NCBI GenBank assembly: GCA_030674185.1
Contig: CM060314.1
Location: 21,352,023 to 21,416,022, forward strand
Direction: 5' to 3'
DNA length: 64,000 nucleotides
DNA from: Monoplex corrugatus
Taxonomy: Eukaryota; Mollusca; Gastropoda; Littorinimorpha; Ranellidae
Positions 47,801-58,909 of this stretch are shown here, in pieces. A model generated the notes under the pieces. The model did no database searches and had not been told where the DNA came from. It saw nothing but the letters and a program-made list of their open reading frames with translations. A program made the translations under genes and the position numbers. The first letter of the stretch is position 1, and each line of letters starts with the position of its first letter.

Positions 47801-50800
47801 TCCATCACATGCACCAGTGGTGTCAGTGCATATGGAATTCCTTGCAAGTGCTGGAGATGTTACCTTGAGAAACTGAAACTGAATCTACTTCACAAACACA
47901 AGAAAATGTCACATGAATGCTTTCATTCTCATTCTACATAATTCAAAACATGACAATATCTGAAAGCTATAAAACTGAATTTTGCATGCTCATCTGCATG
48001 ATATTGCATAATCTCAAAATTATCATAAGAACATTTTCTCCGTCTTTTCTCTGACATTGCAAAATTTACTTGAAAGTTCTTGTGAAGAATGTATTTAACT
48101 AATCAGAAAAATGAAACACTACCACTTTAAAGCATGACTGGAAAACAAAAAGAGACAGCCAAATCTAACAGCCACAATAGCAAAACGACAGAATTCAATG
48201 AAGCAGTAAGAAGCTACACACATAAAGCCAGTCTACAATGAAACTCACACTCTGAAAGACATCTGGGCCTTCATCGTAGTCCACCATGGTGAAGAACAGG
48301 TCATTGGAATACTGTTGAGAATATCTCCAAGAGTTGGCCAGAATCTGGTACTCTCATTAGCTTGTCTGAAAAATGATGTTCCCATCAAATTCAATAATAA
48401 AGGCCAAAAGCACTGCTTTCTAATCCAATACAATGAAACAAAAGTAACAAACAGAATACAATCTGAATATTCACAATTCAAAAATGAAAAGGTTTGATTC
48501 TACAAACTCTAGTCAGTGCATACTTCTTTCTACGCACTCTAGAGTACTGTTAAAGAATATACTGAACTTAATCATGAATACATACAGATTTGTGTAACCT
48601 CCCCCCCCCAGTATCTGTGTGGTTTTCAGCACTTCAATATTTCATCCTTTTTTTTTTCTTATTTAGAATTTTCACTGACTCAGTTCCATAAATTATCTAA
48701 TGGTAAATATACTGAAAAAAGAAAACAGATTTCGTAGAAAAAACAAAACAAAAAACAAAAATCACTTACTTCAGTTATAAATTCAAGTGAGAAAGAGATG
48801 GAACAAGAAGACAGGCAGACCAACAAAAATGGTATTGTGTTCCATTTTTAATATGTTTCATGCCTAATATTACCATCTAAAACAACCTTCCCTTTGTTTG
48901 TTTGTATCTGTGTATGGTGTGTTTTGTGTGTGTATCACTGTATGTGTGTGTATGTGAGTATATAAACTCATTAATGTAAAGCGCAGTGAGTCCTTACCTA
49001 TGTGTGGGAGAATAGTGCTATATAAATGTGATTTATTATTATTATTATTATTCATATACAACACACGCATGTCAGGTTGAATGGTTTGTCTGTAATTTCT
49101 ATATTTTTCCATTGCTTTCCAAGTACTATAGCAATAGCATGCAAATAACACACTATGTGAAATCAAAAAAGTGTGTCAAAAATACATTCTCATTTCTGTA
49201 CAACAGCAGCAAGCTCGTGCTGTGAATCTGTAGACAGCGAAGTATTCAAATTTAGCCCGATTCACATTCTGGCTACAAGAAGAGATCTTTAATTTTTAAT
49301 AAATATCATAATGAACATCAGTAAACTGTGTTGTAAAAAAACAAAAACAAATATAAAACCCCTGTGTTTTTAGACTCTCTACTGCAGTTTTTGGCCCGAT
49401 ACTATGGTATGAAAGATATGTTACTGTGGTGTGACTCAAACAGTGGTTGACATTTATGCACAACATAAAGGACTTTTTTCCATCACTGTTTTTAACTAAT
49501 GTAGACAAGTATAGGGACTTTTTCCATCATGGTTTTAACCCCTGAAGACAAGTATCTTATGTGAAAGTCAACATGTCATCTTAAAACCTGTACCATTTTA
49601 GCAATGACGATTGACAGAAGATTAACATGAATACAAACAATGAAAACAAAGAAAAAACAATGTAAGTTACACACAAATACGATTTTACACTAAACTTTTA
49701 TCAACAGTCTGATTTGTTTTTCCAAAGTATAATCCAAATCATGAAAACAGTAATCCAATCCATTTTTCTATAATTAGCAACTGCCTGCTTGTACTTACTT
49801 GCAAACAGAGCATTGTCTTTGAGCTTGCAGAGCTGTCAGCATGACAACAACCGAGTAGTTTCGTGGTGGTGTTTTGACATATTGCCTGAATTTGTCCCCG
49901 TTCAGACGAATGATGGATTTCTTGTTGTTCCATTCTGTCAGCTGCTGCACTTTGTCTCCAAGAGAAGCCTGTTATAAACATAGAACATTACCATTATCAT
50001 GATTATTTTAACAGGAGTATTTGTCTACCACCGAAGAAATATATGAGCTGCACATAGAATTTTATCAAAACAACACTATTCAATCATTTAGAGAAAGTGC
50101 ATATTCACATTCATGCAAACAAAATATTTTCTAAAGCAAAGTAAGTTATTATTTCACTGTCAGCTAAATTTGTTAATAATATTAATAACTGACTAGCTAA
50201 AGTCTGCATCTGTTGAACGGAGACAGAAACATAACGATAAGAGACTATTGGTTCCATTCTCTGGTAGTTACAAATCACTCACTGCACTGTGTCACTCGCT
50301 GGACATAGAGATACCATTCCTAATCCCATGCTTTTGTCCACTAAAACTAATGAAAGTCCAGAGTGCAACAGCACAAGGATGTTGTTTCTTCTCATATGCA
50401 TCATTGCATGACACCACCCTTGTTTTCCAGTTATGCAAATGTTTTGTTCTGAACACAGGAATGAGTTTCAAAACCTTTTTATTGATATATATAAAATACA
50501 TCACCTTCTGTTCTGTGGAATGTTAATTCTCTGCTGATGTAATATTGCTGATAATTAATATTTTTTTGAGTTCTTCAAAAGAAACTAAGCCAGATTAGTA
50601 ACCGCAATGTCTTACACTGTTGAAGCTGAATTAGTGCCTGGTCTGCTGAAAATGGGAAGCCTTAATTTTGAAACATTGCCTTTTTCAATGTAAAGGCAGA
50701 GGTACTTATTTAACTAAGTGGATTGCACAATGAGTGAAAGAAACATTCAACTTTCAAGACTTCTTCCTGGAATATGAGCAATTATTTCCTGTCCCCAAAA

Positions 50801-53800
50801 GGGTTTAGCAAGTGACTAGGACATTTGAAAAAAAATGATGTGCATAACAGGCAAGTGATTAGGATTATGGATTTCAATCAATAGGTCTTAGTTCAAATTT
50901 CCCTGCACTATGTGCAGATCTTATACAAAGCATTAAGTATAGATATTAAAGATTATGTCAGTATCTTATTGTTTAAAGCCTAGCTAACTGCACAGAGTCA
51001 TATCACGCTACAATCATTTCAAAATATACACAGCATCTGCCTGGAAAAAAAGCTGGGAAAAAAGTACGTTGCATATCAATGCATGAGCACACAAAATCTA
51101 AGGATATGCTCCTGGCATTGACCATTCCATCCAATTTATCACCAGAGGATTAAAAAAAAAAAACCCACCTGAATACAAATGTGAACATTACTAAGGACAC
51201 CAAAGCAGAGATAAAAATTGGTCCAAATTCCCTAAAACTGCTCCTGCACAGCACATTTCTTTAGAGCCAAAAATGCACTTAATGCATGTACCCAATTATC
51301 AATTCAAAGTATTTAAGCTTTAGTTTATAGGACACATACAAGTGAATGCACCAGCAAGGCAGAAAATGTATTAGGAAAAAAATTACTATTAATAGAAAGC
51401 AGAGGAGCAAAGCAGAAAGAAAGATTTAGAATGACAGAAAATACATTTCTAACACAGAATTTCCGGAAGGTGGGGATACTATTTATAATGAAAAACCCCC
51501 TGGCATTTGCACAGGAGAATGTTGTCAGTGTCTTGTGGCTTAAGGAAACACCAAAAAGTGAGGCATGTACATCCCCATAAGCACAGTTTGACTGCCAACA
51601 TTACAGGGTAAAACTAAAATCAAAAAACATCTATACACATAAAAATCTGTATGTATAACATTTTTTTTAATGAGCTATAGGTATTGCTGCCCATATGTTA
51701 TGCAAAAGAGAGAAAAAAAAGAAGTAAAATTGCAGTTTAGTTCTACCGGATAGATTTCATGTACTGTTAAAGAGCTGACACACCATTTCGCCCATATGGT
51801 TGAGGAGAACTGTTTGAACCTATGCAGTCAGATCTGTCAGTGTGAAACAGACGCAGTGCTACACAATCCTTCTGAAATAAATGTGAAATGTGGATCACTG
51901 TGAATTTCGCTGCTTTGCTAATCAGGCATCAGAAGCAAATATGAAGAAAGTACATAACTGCCTTCTCCCGATGTTTGCTTTTGTAATTTTTGCTTTAGCT
52001 ATTCCAAAGAATGCCATCAACTTGATAAAACTCTATCCAATACTTAGTCTCCAAACCACAGAGTTTCAAGGCTCTACTAGAAGACACCATTTGCAAAATA
52101 CACATCAGATCAAATTCATCAATGCTGAGCACTGATTGGCGGGAGAATGCTAGTGTCCATCTGGAATAGATCACAATCTATTCCAAACAGTCTGGCTGAA
52201 CCTGATGCCTAGAGGAGTAGAGCCATTTGAGATGTACATTTACTATAACAGGCAACTGGTTTCAGATCCATTTCACCCTGTCCTTTCAAAGCGTACAGTT
52301 GGAACAATCCGAGCATCAAGCTCTTTAGCTGACAAGAATGCAATCTCTCCAAATGGATCAACAAGCACACAACCAAACAGCAATGGGTTTAAAGCAGGAG
52401 ATAGATCAAGGGAGACATGGATTGATGATGTGAAAAAGACTTTAATGCCAGATGGCATATCTCATCTTCAACTAAGCCTTCTCCTTCTGGCTTGCTACTA
52501 ACGGGCAACTCTATCTTCCTGCAACACCCAAGCTAATTAAAGCGTAATAAATAAAAAAATGAGAATATGTTTATTGCTATGGCCCTCAAAAATGGAGCCT
52601 CTGTTACTGCAATAACCCACTTACACACACAAGATGTCGCATGTCACTAGCAATTTTCTTTGACGTACCATCAAGATCAAAAGCTTCTGCACCATTCACT
52701 GATTCAGATCACTTGCTGTTTTGTATAAAATAATAATAATTACAGGATTCATATGGTGCCAAATCCTGACAATTCAAATCAATGAGCACCAACACACAAG
52801 ACACATGCATTTTTTTATGTTCAATGCAGACCACCTTACAATATGCGGGGGGGAAAACCCCACATACAAAAACTGATGGAAAGAGGCAGTTGCAGAATTC
52901 ACTGTCGGGAAAAGATGTAGGTTCTTTAAAATTGGATATAAAAACAGAAAGGTACAATGGAGGTTCCAAGCAGATGGTCCCAAAACTAGAAAAGAACGTT
53001 GGCCGACAGTTGATAGTTTAATTTTAAATCTTGGAACCCGAAGGGAAAGAGTATCTGAAGCCGAGGACAGGTGAAGGAGTGAGTTGGCATGTATATATAT
53101 ATGGTGTGTGTGTGTACATGTGTGTGTGTATATATACATTGATGTTCTCACAAAGGTATGATGCAGCAGACTGCTGAACAGATTTGTAACACAATATGTC
53201 CAGCTTATATTCAATTCTTTTCAAAACAGGCAATCAGTGTAGTCTGCGAACGAGACGGCTGACTTGTGAAACTTTTTCTTACTAAGGTCAGAATGAGCAG
53301 CTGAGTTCTGTATGAGTTACAGACATAAGTACAAGTATCACGATAAAAAAACAAAAAAACGTGCTATTCATTTCTCCCTATCTGTATCTCCCCTCCCCTT
53401 CCTAAGTTCCTTTCTCAGTTTCTGGGGCTAGCTACATGATACGTCGAATGGACCTAATCAAGCTAATGCTACCATCCTGAGGAAGTTTTTCAGTCAGCAG
53501 TCCTAACAACACATTTTCTCCCCTACTCCACACCTTGGCACAGGATATTCATCACGTGCGCCTGCACCTGATGGTAGCCGACACAGTACATTTGAGGGTA
53601 AGGTTTTGGGAATGTATGGAGAGCAGCCGACGCGTCGTCTGCACACATAATCAATAATCCTATCTCCCATAATATGCAATTTCACAAAACTTGTCGTACA
53701 TTGTACAGTAGCAAACTTTAAACATCAAAACTTAAAGCAAGAATATTACCTCTTTCTTTTTATTATTTTGTGATCCTGCGAATGCGAAGAGAACAAAGCA

Positions 53801-53836
53801 CACGAGCAGACCGCAAAGGTGTTTCACATCCGCCAT
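40643..53836 (-). CDS. MAGT1/TUSC3: Oligosaccharyltransferase OST3/OST6-type subunit, MAGT1/TUSC3 family (whole gene, 11 coding exons; frame broken in exon 3)
   Basis: This is an ER-membrane oxidoreductase subunit of the STT3B-type oligosaccharyltransferase. It captures cysteines in substrates so that N-glycans can be added; MAGT1 has also been reported to affect magnesium uptake. Exons are 53750-53836, 49799-49968, 48249-48365, 47250-47332, 46465-46522, 45814-45954, 45259-45348, 44026-44089, 43389-43463, 41021-41111 and 40643-40658. Features in order are a signal peptide (about residues 1-21), a luminal thioredoxin-like domain with CSVC at 82-85, [15 protein letters not shown] before the first membrane helix, [11 protein letters not shown], and a last helix followed by [10 protein letters not shown]. 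The exons total 992 nt. One base is missing in exon 3 relative to the family, and 993 nt would give 330 residues, the usual family length. Intron 8 has U12-type signals. The span includes introns. Confidence 0.95.
41021..41111 (-). CDS. MAGT1/TUSC3: OST3/OST6-type subunit coding exon 10 (last membrane helix)
   Basis: This exon encodes [20 protein letters not shown], then RSKYQGYPY, the conserved C-terminal helix and motif. The acceptor is TTTCAG and the donor GTAATG. Confidence 0.97.
41490..41765 (-). repeat. SINE family A copy in OST gene intron 9
   Basis: Its minus strand starts GTTGGCTGGCTCTTGTACTA, tRNA-like. The body carries the shared ATTAAGATGGGCAGTGAATA block (plus-strand spelling). 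Confidence 0.65.
42167..43090. repeat. Large GA-rich block followed by TG array in OST intron 9
   Basis: Purine-rich GA block (about 42185-42550), then TG-rich sequence (42725-43090) with a long pure TG run at 42889-42960. Long frames on both strands here are low-complexity artefacts. Confidence 0.95.
43389..43463 (-). CDS. MAGT1/TUSC3: OST3/OST6-type subunit coding exon 9
   Basis: This exon encodes [20 protein letters not shown] and then GKRR, the third membrane helix and cytosolic loop. The acceptor CAG is preceded by CCTTAAC, a U12-type branch site. The donor is GTAAGT. Confidence 0.93.
44026..44089 (-). CDS. MAGT1/TUSC3: OST3/OST6-type subunit coding exon 8 (ends at a U12-type donor)
   Basis: This exon encodes [20 protein letters not shown] and ends one base into a His codon. 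The intron starts GTATCCTTTT, an exact U12-class 5' splice motif. Confidence 0.95.
44740..44827. repeat. TC then AC compound microsatellite in OST intron 7
   Basis: About 9 TC units joined to about 33 AC units. Confidence 0.97.
45259..45348 (-). CDS. MAGT1/TUSC3: OST3/OST6-type subunit coding exon 7
   Basis: Thirty codons containing [20 protein letters not shown], the second membrane helix and the invariant WNHIRGPP loop. The acceptor is TTGCAG and the donor GTAAGT. Confidence 0.98.
45814..45954 (-). CDS. MAGT1/TUSC3: OST3/OST6-type subunit coding exon 6 (first membrane helix)
   Basis: This exon encodes 47 codons beginning [18 protein letters not shown] and continuing through [23 protein letters not shown] followed by the first membrane helix is diagnostic for MAGT1/TUSC3. 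The acceptor is ATCAG and the donor GTCAGT. Confidence 0.98.
46465..46522 (-). CDS. MAGT1/TUSC3: OST3/OST6-type subunit coding exon 5
   Basis: A short exon encoding [19 protein letters not shown], the helix before the first membrane segment. It is phase-compatible with both neighbours. The acceptor is TTACAG and the donor GTAAGA. Confidence 0.94.
47250..47332 (-). CDS. MAGT1/TUSC3: OST3/OST6-type subunit coding exon 4
   Basis: This exon encodes [20 protein letters not shown], the strongly conserved end of the thioredoxin-like domain. The acceptor is TTCCAG and the donor GTACGT. Confidence 0.96.
47425..47562 (-). mobile_element. piggyBac-like foldback MITE, copy 3 (OST gene intron 3)
   Basis: Reverse orientation and more diverged. 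The termini are TTAACCCTCTGACTCC and TGAAAGGGTTAT, with an internal GGGTTAAGGTTTTGCAACTG junction as in copies 1 and 2. Confidence 0.65.
47715..47885 (+). repeat. SINE family D copy
   Basis: It shares ATCTTCTCCATCACATG, GTCAGTGCATATGGAATTCC and a GAGAAACTGAAACTGAA end with segments near 55.7 and 56.6 kb. It lies in OST intron 3. Confidence 0.6.
48249..48365 (-). CDS. MAGT1/TUSC3: OST3/OST6-type subunit coding exon 3, one base short
   Basis: The exon should read QANE, then [17 protein letters not shown] and [16 protein letters not shown]. The first five codons are in the entering frame and everything after is one base out. The break is at 48351-48355, where the minus strand has GAGAG where GAGGAG is expected. 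Length is 117 nt, while phase bookkeeping requires 118. Read literally, the shifted frame reaches a TGA at the exon 3/4 junction. The splice sites (TTTCAG, GTGAGT) are intact. Confidence 0.9.
48965..49052 (+). repeat. SINE/LINE 3' tail with ATT repeat
   Basis: AAAGCGCAGTGAGTCC, then GTGCTATATAAATGTGATTT and an ATT run. This is the widespread metazoan retroposon tail ending in a short tandem repeat. Confidence 0.6.
49799..49968 (-). CDS. MAGT1/TUSC3: OST3/OST6-type subunit coding exon 2 (CXXC site)
   Basis: This exon encodes residues 30-85. It contains [18 protein letters not shown] and [11 protein letters not shown], then the redox motif CSVC at the exon end (residues 82-85). The family has CVVC or similar here. 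The acceptor is AACAG and the donor GTAAGT. Confidence 0.96.
50860..51010 (+). repeat. Degraded copy of the snail-type repeat
   Basis: It shares TATTAAAGATTATGTCAGTA and flanking blocks with the 21.7 kb copy. It lies in the first intron of the OST gene. Confidence 0.4.
53750..53836 (-). CDS. MAGT1/TUSC3: OST3/OST6-type subunit coding exon 1 (signal peptide)
   Basis: The ATG is at 53836-53834. Residues 1-29 carry a hydrophobic core ([15 protein letters not shown]) and then QNNKKKE, typical of a cleaved signal peptide and start of the mature chain. The donor is GTAATA. The first intron is long (about 3.8 kb). Confidence 0.9.
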
Positions 53837-54459
53837 GATGGTGCAGCAGCCGGTGTCTTTCCTGACAATTTAACCAAACGGGTTCAGTTCCGGTCCTAAG
53901 TGGGTAGGACTATTTTGGGTTCAAAGCAAGTGCTAGACAAGCGAAGCATCATTCACTCTGATAGCCTACATTCATTAGGAGATAAATTATTTTATATCGA
54001 AGTCTACGTTGAAAGTATGTTTGTGTTTTCATGATGAAACTTAGGTGTCAATGACCAACGCCCCAAAACCATCTACACGTTTCTTTCTTTAATTTTCTTT
54101 TCTTCTTTTGTATGTGATTTTTTTAATCAACTTATTTACTAACCTTTTGGGTTTTTTCGTGTTGCTTGATTCTGGAAAATTTTTGTCAGTTTCCAAGTCA
54201 AATTCAAGTGTACACAACGCATGGGTTCATCTTTGTTAACGGATAAACCGGTATCAGTACATAAAAAAATTTGCATTGCGATTGGGTTAAGTCCGATTTC
54301 GGCCAGAGCAGGCAACAGCGCCGAAACGTGGGTGGATTTTGTTAGAGCTTTCTGAACCAATCAAAAGAAAGAAGACAAGACACATTATTTTGACGTGGGG
54401 AGGGGAGGGAAGAGAGAGGAGAGAGTGTGGAACTTCGGAAAGACATCATGTCGGCCTCG

Positions 54460-54640
54460 TTGGCGTCGGGGTCCAATTTTCCAATCCCACTGCGCGTTCG
54501 AGTCTGACTCAGAATTAAACTCTTGTGATGCAACCTCTAGTCCATCCAGCTGTGATTGGGTAATTGATCCTGTTATGGCAAGGAAAGGAAAAGCAGCAAT
54601 TTCAGGGAGATGGGCACCGTCCTCATAATACTACATATTA
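54460..54640 (+). repeat. SINE family F copy
   Basis: It has a box B-like CGTTCGAGTC, then CATCCAGCTGTGATTGGGTA and GGGCACCGTCCTCATAATAC. It aligns with the 36.2 kb copy. Confidence 0.55.
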
Positions 54641-54769
54641 GATATTATTCATAGGCAGCGGAGGCTTTGTGTATAGATTGGGGACATTCTGTGATATGAG
54701 ACATCTTTATAGCTGGTGGTTAGGCTAGTTATGACTCAATCCTTTAATCGTTTATTTATTTGTTGTCTT

Positions 54770-55062
54770 GATGGAGGCAGACGCAAGAAGATCATTGATA
54801 AAGAAGACTAGGAAAAGACAAGCGGCTTAACATTTACAGGACCATTTATGAGAAATAGAGCACCTGTCACAACAGGAAAGCTGGAGGGAAAGAGAACACC
54901 AGGTAGACACAGGGAGGAAATATTGGACGGACTTGCAGGTTGGCTGAGGACATAGAGGGTGGAAGATAATTGTACTTGCGGCGACGAGGGATAGATTCAT
55001 ATGGAGGGCCATGATCGCTGACGCCATGCGGCAGGGCACATGATGATGATGATGATTAATTT
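54770..55062 (+). mobile_element. 5'-truncated LINE 3' end, copy 2
   Basis: The plus strand encodes [28 protein letters not shown] and then EGHDR...[10 protein letters not shown] in broken frames. It ends in ATGATGATG at 55040-55052. Same family as the copies at 21.4 and 60.6 kb. Confidence 0.7.
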
Positions 55063-55181
55063 GTTCTTTTCAACGAAAACACGCAGGCATACACGTTATT
55101 TCGATGTAAACAAGATTGTTCCAATGATAGACTGATCAATACTAAATCCAAAACAAGTGCGACTGCCCGCGTTCAAGCAAA

Positions 55182-55583
55182 CAGGAACCAGAAAAAACAC
55201 GAAAGAAGAATATGAACGCGTATTTAATACAACAAAACAAGACAGGCGCAAATTTTCGGCCAACTGGCCTTTGTCAAGCGTAAGGTTACAAACAAACAAA
55301 CACTAGACACACACACACACAAAATTGAGAAAAAGACTGAAACGTCCCTGCTGCTGTCTTCAATGGAGAAAAGGAACAAACTCTTTTTTTTTTCTCTCAT
55401 TGAAGACAGAAGCAGGGAAGTTTCAGTCTTTTTCTCAATTTTTTTTTGTGTGTGTCTAGTGTTTGTTTGTTTGTAACCTTACGCTTGACAAAGGCCAGTT
55501 GGCCGAAAATTTGCGCCTGTCTTGTTTTGTTGTATAATTAAATACGCGTTCATATTCTTCTTTCGTGTTTTTTCTGGTTCCTG
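55182..55583. repeat. 402-bp palindrome (foldback element)
   Basis: The left arm starts CAGGAACCAG and the right arm ends CTGGTTCCTG. The arms are close to complementary throughout, with a spacer of about 15-25 bp near 55,380. Each arm carries GACAAAGGCCAGTTGGCCGA, itself partly self-complementary. Confidence 0.9.
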
Positions 55584-55624
55584 ACCAATACTAGTATAAG
55601 ACACAAAACCATAGGTTAGGTACG

Positions 55625-55790
55625 ACGTCAGGACGTAGCCAGCTCATGCGTTTATGAGTGAGCTCAGAGGCTTGTGTCACGATCATTCTGGATCTTCTCC
55701 ATCACATGGTACCTCTTTTGTTAGTGCATATGGAATTCATTCCGAGCACGGACACGTCATTTTAAGAAACTGAAACTGAAATTGAAACTT
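55625..55790 (+). repeat. SINE family D copy
   Basis: GATCTTCTCCATCACATGG, then GTGCATATGGAATTCATTCC and an AAACTGAAACTGAAA end, as in the copies near 47.8 and 56.6 kb. Confidence 0.6.
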
Positions 55791-56079
55791 TGATTACGAT
55801 CTCAGGTTTATAGGATTACCGAATGTTCTAAGTATCTATGTTTGTATGCTGACATTGTATGAGTAAAATAGCAAGTATTAGCAGTTACTGTTATTGAGCA
55901 ATAATTTAACGGTGTTTCGTTTACGTTTCAAGGAATACCTTTCACACTTACCTTCTCTTGACCCCTCCCCCCTCCTTTTTATTTCTTTCTTTTATTTCTT
56001 TTTTTCCCCTTTATTGTCTAAATCAAAAGGGCTTATGCAAAGTCTCAGCTAATGCCATGATAATTTGGGATCTTCTTAC

Positions 56080-56340
56080 CAGTCATTGTGGAGTATGGTT
56101 GGCGCAACGGACTACCGGCTGGAAGGTTGTGGGTTCGAATCCCCACCAGTCTCCTCAAAAGTCATTGTGGGATTTTTCGGCTCTAACGGGCTCTAGATTC
56201 AGAGTTGGGCGTGATATGGGTTCATTGGGAAAACTGGGACCACACAGTCAAGTCTCATCCACTTCACGGATGAGTCATTGAGGGTGCTGTTCAAATCTTC
56301 TGACCAGCACGTCGGGTGTCTGCATCTGTCGAGCCTGGTT
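56080..56340 (+). repeat. tRNA-derived SINE with intact A and B boxes
   Basis: TGGCGCAACGGAC (box A-like) is followed about 30 bases later by GGGTTCGAATCCCCACC (box B). A non-tRNA body then runs to about 56340. The fold after box B is not a complete tRNA. Confidence 0.7.
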
Positions 56341-56519
56341 GACGCCAGGATATATCATGATAGTAAGCGTAGAGTACAGCCTTGTCACGCAGTCTCAATC
56401 CTAGATGGAACTCCATAGCATAATGATTATCATCCTCATCGACATAATCATCACCACAATGTAAAAACTGTTCCAGCTTCGGTGGCCATTAAGGTGGCGT
56501 AGAAAATGGGACGAAAAAA

Positions 56520-56670
56520 ACAAAGGTGAGCACAAAGATTACCTCCCTGAGTACAATGATCCTTATTAATGTTTTTGATCTTCTCTATCACTTAACATCC
56601 GTGACGTCAGTGCAATGGAATTTATTTCGAGCGCAAGGACGCCATCTTGAGAGACTGAAACCAAATGAAA
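56520..56670 (+). repeat. SINE family D copy
   Basis: GATCTTCTCTATCACTTAAC, then GTCAGTGCAATGGAATTTAT and GAGAGACTGAAACC. Same family as the copies near 47.8 and 55.7 kb. Confidence 0.55.
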
Positions 56671-56999
56671 CTAAAATCTATGTGCAATAAAAAGTTTTTG
56701 ATAGTGTATGTAATGTCGTAAACTTTTCTGTGGTTCTTTGCATTGGTGGAATTCTGCCATTGCCTGGTACCAATTTATGTCCAAGATGAGAAACGGATAA
56801 GTCGTAGTATGCGTTGGGCTAGCAACCCATATGTTGAAAATGACTGTTACAGAAAGAAACAAAGCAAATATAGACACACTGTCATAGCCCTAAGACAACG
56901 AAAGAAGGGCTGTCTTCATTGCAAAAGTAAAAAGTAAAAAGATATAAAAACGAGACACAAAAAAAAAAAAAAAAAAAAAGAGAGAGAGAGAGAGAGAGA

Positions 57000-57780
57000 A
57001 AAGAAATTGAGATCTTTTACTCGACAGAATAAAAAATGAATGGTCTAAAACGAAACAACCAGAAATCTTTTAGAAAGACAGATAATTATCTTAGAACTGA
57101 GGAAGACGACGACAACAATAGCAACAACAACATAAAAAAATAAGAAGAAAAAGGACTGCTGGAGGCTCGGTGGCTATCAATCCAGAAGACCCTCGCAGAT
57201 TGCTGTGTCAGCGTTTTAGTCCCTTACTGGGAAAGTTCTATGTTTACAAAATAGATGACATGTTTCGTTCTATGAAGAACTCAACAGACCTGCTGCCTGA
57301 TATAACAAGATAAGGGCATCCACACAAATGCACAGGAAGCACCCAAACTCATGGCAGCAAAACTCGTCAAAGTTTAGAGAAAATATCTAAACAGATAACA
57401 TTGAGCGTAAATGAGAGAATTCGGAAGAAAAGTATAAGGGGAATGTCTCCTTAATCTAGAGAAGCTGTCTTGTGTGGTTCAATATTTATGAGAAAAAATA
57501 ATAAAGAAAAACAAACAAACAAACAAACAAAAAACAAGAAACAAACAAACAAAAAACAAAAACAAAAACAAAAAACAAAACAACAACAACAAAAGACTGA
57601 CACGAACCGAACAAAGCAAATGTCGATAGTTTTGCCATAATCCCAGGCTAAACAGAGGGAAAGAAGGGTTGTCTGGCTTGCAAGAGTGAGAACGAGCAAA
57701 CACAAGGCGACAGAAAAACAAAAAAACAAAAACAAAAAGACAAACGAATCTTTTTACTTGCCAGAAAATTATGCCTGATC
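57000..57780. other. A-rich non-coding stretch
   Basis: A poly-A run and AG repeat at 56960-57003, AAC/CAAAA repeats at 57505-57590. No gene seen. Confidence 0.5.
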
Positions 57781-57782
<2 letters not shown>

Positions 57783-57826
<44 letters not shown>

Positions 57827-57850
57827 AACACACACACAGACACACACACA

Positions 57851-57928
<78 letters not shown>

Positions 57929-57930
57929 AA
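57783..57930. repeat. CA microsatellite
   Basis: About 150 bp of CA with occasional GA and AA interruptions. Confidence 0.97.
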
Positions 57931-58837
57931 CTAAAAAAAAAACAAAAAAACAAAGAAGAAAAAGAAACCTTTAATCGTTTTGTATTTTAGACCCGACAGT
58001 TTAAAACTCAAAAATGACATTTTTTTGCACTTTTGCTCCTGTTCTACGGAGAGTAACATTTCCATTTAATACTACAAAAGTACCAGCACAAGCTTCAGAC
58101 CGTCGTGGCTGAAAGAACTTGGTTAACGCTTTACACTCCTTTAGGAGTGAAGAAGATTGAGTGAATTGTGTATGTGGCACTGCATTGTGGCAAGGCTCTG
58201 TCACTTGGACGGGTAGCCTCACTTTTTCACTGCAAAAGTGATATAAAAAAATACAGTACAAATAAGAGATAAACAAATGAATAACTGAATACTTTGAAGG
58301 TTAAATGAATAAGTGAATACTTTTAAACTGTTAATGTATGTTTGTACGTTGTAAGTTGTGTTATCTGTTGTATACGTTGCCAGTATCATGTGTTAGTTAT
58401 TGTATGTTTGTTTGCTTTTGTAAATCGCACTGGTTTTTGAAAAGACTGACCACATGAATGTTCATCATTATTATCATAATCATCATCATTGATATTTCTT
58501 TTTTTATTATTATTATTATTTGTCTGTTTATCTCTCTGTCACTCTGTCTCTGTCTCTGTCTCTGTTTCTGCCTCTGTGTCTGTCTCTGTCTGACTGTCTG
58601 TCTATCTATCTCATAAAAAAAGCATCTATCTTTCTAGCTGTCTACCTGTTTATTTAGCAAAACGGCAAAGGCAATGTTTTGTTTTGTCATGCCGCCACTG
58701 TTATTTTTTTAATTCAGATTTCGTCAGTAAAACAGCGCTATCATCACTTTTTGTGTCTTCCATTCATTTGAATAAGCGTTTCCTTTTTTTTCCCCATATA
58801 TATTAAAGCAAACTATAGCTACTAAAATATTAACAAT

Positions 58838-58876
58838 GATAGTAGTAGTAGTAGCAGCGGCAGCAGCAACAGCAGC

Positions 58877-58909
<33 letters not shown>

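Larger units (their letters stand above)
53837..55180. other. Upstream region of the OST gene, no further gene seen
   Basis: Directly upstream of the OST start the minus strand is moderately GC-rich. Beyond it are a SINE F copy (54460-54640) and a LINE tail (54770-55062). No coding frame is convincing. Confidence 0.5.

Noticed and set aside
56100..56160. Functional tRNA gene
   Set aside because: Boxes A and B are present but the acceptor stem does not close, and a SINE body follows.
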